Positions 43,032-44,346 of a DNA stretch of 44,346 nucleotides are shown piece after piece. The notes beneath the pieces are model-generated. The model did not search any database. It was given only the letters and a program-made list of their open reading frames with translations, and was not told the DNA's origin. This stretch comes from Marinobacterium ramblicola (lineage in GTDB: Bacteria > Pseudomonadota > Gammaproteobacteria > Pseudomonadales > Balneatricaceae): positions 1 to 44,346 of the forward strand of contig NZ_JAHREP010000035.1 in NCBI RefSeq assembly GCF_019084545.1. The letters run 5' to 3'. The position numbers and the translations under genes were made by a program. How positions within the stretch are numbered: position 1 is the first letter of the stretch; each line of letters starts with the position of its first letter.

Positions 43032-43937
43032 GTGACCGATTCCGAACACAGCGCCTGGATCCCCAACATCATTCTGGGGCAGGATTACGACCAGCGCTAT
43101 ATCGACGCCCCGATCCATTACGACGTGCTGGAAAACCTGGCCGGCTTCTTCGGCCGCGATATGCCGGTGCACCGGCATGCCCAGTATATGCAGATCCACT
43201 ATATCGACCGCGGTGAGATCAGCTTCCATATCGACGACAAGATCTACCACGTCACCGGCCCGGCCTGTTTCCTGACCCCGCCCTCGGTACCGCACTCCTT
43301 CCTGACCGAAGCCGACGCCAAAGGTCATGTGCTGACCATTCATCAGTCGATCGTCTGGCAGTTGATGAAAGATGGTCTGGAGCAGGAGATCGAAAGTAAC
43401 CTCAGCGAGGGGATCTGTCTTGAGCGCGCCAGCCTCAATCAAGAGCAGCGCAAGCTATGGACACGACTGGCGCAGAACCTGCGCAATATCCGTGCAGAGT
43501 GGTACCAGGAGCTGGTGGCGAAGAACCTGGCGTTGGACTCGTTGGTCCGGCTGTTGATCATCCGCATCGCCCGGCTGTCGAGCAGACGCGCCGAGAGCAT
43601 GACCGTCAATAATGACGATCTCCGGCTGTTCCACCGCTTCTCCGACCTGATCGAGGAGCATTACCGACAGCAGTGGCACCTGCCCCAATACACCCAGGAG
43701 ATGGGGGTATCGGAGAGCCGTCTCAACCAGATCTGTCAGCGGATCTCCAACCGCTCGCCGAAAAAACTGATCCACGACCGTATCGTGCAGGAGTGCAAGC
43801 GCCTGCTCACCTTCAGCAGCCTGAGCAGCAGCGAGATCTGCTACGAACTCGGCTTCGCCGACCCAGCCTACTTCTCCCGCTTCTTCAAGAAACACACCGG
43901 CGTCACCGCCCAGCAGTACCGCAAACAGCAGCAATAG
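43032..43937 (+). CDS. hpaA: AraC-family activator of 4-hydroxyphenylacetate catabolism (HpaA)
   Basis: 301 residues from GTG 43032. The N-terminal cupin domain (1 to about 175) closely follows HpaA: IHYDVLENLAGFFGRDMPVHRH, then TPPSVPHSFLTEADAKGHVL. The C-terminal AraC domain (about 200-301) has the two helix-turn-helix motifs, ending SSSEICYELGFADPAYFSRF. HpaA of E. coli W activates hpaBC in response to 4-hydroxyphenylacetate. Here it sits between the lower-pathway operon and a porin gene, so it probably activates uptake and upper-pathway genes. A terminator follows. Confidence 0.9.
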   Translation: MTDSEHSAWIPNIILGQDYDQRYIDAPIHYDVLENLAGFFGRDMPVHRHAQYMQIHYIDRGEISFHIDDKIYHVTGPACFLTPPSVPHSFLTEADAKGHVLTIHQSIVWQLMKDGLEQEIESNLSEGICLERASLNQEQRKLWTRLAQNLRNIRAEWYQELVAKNLALDSLVRLLIIRIARLSSRRAESMTVNNDDLRLFHRFSDLIEEHYRQQWHLPQYTQEMGVSESRLNQICQRISNRSPKKLIHDRIVQECKRLLTFSSLSSSEICYELGFADPAYFSRFFKKHTGVTAQQYRKQQQ

Positions 43938-43945
43938 TTCCCCGG

Positions 43946-43967
43946 ATCAACCGTACGGTTGATTTTT
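43946..43967 (+). terminator. Rho-independent terminator after hpaA
   Basis: ATCAACCG-TA-CGGTTGAT is a perfect palindrome followed by TTTTTA, 9 bases after the hpaA stop. Confidence 0.85.
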
Positions 43968-44083
43968 AGCCTTTCGCAAAAGCGATCTAATGAATCTCGT
44001 ATTTTCGGTGACTCCCCTCTCACCTTCAGTGCAACCGACAAACACAACAAGAAAAGCTAAAAAAACACACTGAGGAACACTTC

Positions 44084-44346
44084 ATGAGAAAAGCATTTCG
44101 TCCTTCACTATCCGCACTGCTGTTGGGCTCGGCAATCGCCGCCGCCTCCGGTTCCGCCTCCGCCTACAACCTGTACAACCAGGACGGCACCGAGCTGAAC
44201 CTGGATATCGAGATAATCCTCGGCCATTTCAGCAGCGAGGAGACCTACGGCAACAGCGAATCCAGCCCCGCCTGGAGCGAAGGCTACGCCAAGTACGGCT
44301 TCTCCGGCAGCAAGACGCTGGGTAGCGGCAGCCTGTTCGGCGCCGT
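44084..44346 (+). CDS. Porin-like outer-membrane protein, N-terminal part
   Basis: The gene runs off the right edge; 87 residues are visible. A Sec signal peptide (LSALLLGSAIAAASGSASA) is followed by YNLYNQDGTELNLDIEI, a typical first strand of a Gram-negative porin (NxDGTxLxL). Strand-turn pattern continues with EGYAKYGFSGSKTLGSG. GAGG lies 7 bases before ATG 44084. Adjacent to hpaA, it may be the outer-membrane channel for the aromatic substrate. Confidence 0.8.
   Translation, partial: MRKAFRPSLSALLLGSAIAAASGSASAYNLYNQDGTELNLDIEIILGHFSSEETYGNSESSPAWSEGYAKYGFSGSKTLGSGSLFGA

Noticed and set aside
1-44346. CRISPR arrays, tRNA/rRNA genes, prophage or plasmid origin
   Set aside because: No regularly spaced repeats, cloverleaf-like or rRNA sequence, phage structural genes or replication genes were recognised on either strand.

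Overview
The window looks like chromosomal DNA of a GC-rich, aerobic, heterotrophic gammaproteobacterium. A marine Oceanospirillales-type organism is my best guess, inferred from the TRAP transporter with an adjacent universal stress protein, the Lrp-controlled amino-acid catabolism, the hpa genes and the large chemoreceptor. No rRNA, tRNA or CRISPR array was seen. Most of the window is catabolic operons separated by short AT-richer regulatory gaps. The exceptions are a decayed accessory stretch at about 500-4200 and a small one at about 26000-26430.

Layout. (1) 1-311: start of a Tat-exported solute-binding protein, cut by the window edge. (2) 520-4250: remnant of a duplicated promoter and gene start, a decayed IS481-type transposase with an IS21-like end inside it, a PAS-PAS-GGDEF-EAL protein, and gene-poor DNA. 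(3) 4260-10591: an amine or amino-acid catabolic cluster (2-hydroxyacid dehydrogenase, class III aminotransferase, Lrp regulator, succinate-semialdehyde-type dehydrogenase, FAD amine/amino-acid oxidase). (4) 10916-16102, minus strand: a TrpX-type ABC importer, a Leu/Phe/Val-type dehydrogenase and an aromatic aminotransferase. (5) 16694-22857: a MarR-GNAT fusion with AzlC/AzlD, then an Lrp regulator divergent from a fused E1 and an E2 of a 2-oxoacid dehydrogenase. (6) 22998-25736: two transglutaminase-like proteins, a DUF1328 peptide and a cold-shock protein. (7) 26014-30793: a DUF4143 remnant with repeats, a two-gene diiron oxygenase/reductase operon, and a divergent chemoreceptor. (8) 30848-34376: MpaB-like protein, dienelactone-hydrolase-like protein, DOPA-dioxygenase-family protein, ABM-like protein and UspA. 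(9) 34441-44346: DctPQM TRAP transporter, hpaF, hpaH-I-G1-G2-E, hpaA and the start of a porin.

How the parts fit. Regions 4, 5 and 9 suggest uptake and breakdown of aromatic (and perhaps branched-chain) amino acids and of 4-hydroxyphenylacetate: import, deamination to 2-oxo acids, oxidative decarboxylation by E1/E2, and the complete post-ring-cleavage homoprotocatechuate pathway to pyruvate and succinate semialdehyde. The recognised ring hydroxylase (HpaBC) and ring-cleavage dioxygenase (HpaD) are not in the window. The uncharacterised diiron oxygenase pair and a DOPA-dioxygenase-family protein lie between the two aromatic blocks and are the most interesting unknowns. Two sets of shared DNA motifs can be read directly: TTAA-N4-TTAAC (four copies around the TRAP/hpa promoters) and AAAGAA-N3-TTCTT (two copies, at the aminotransferase and E1/Lrp promoters).
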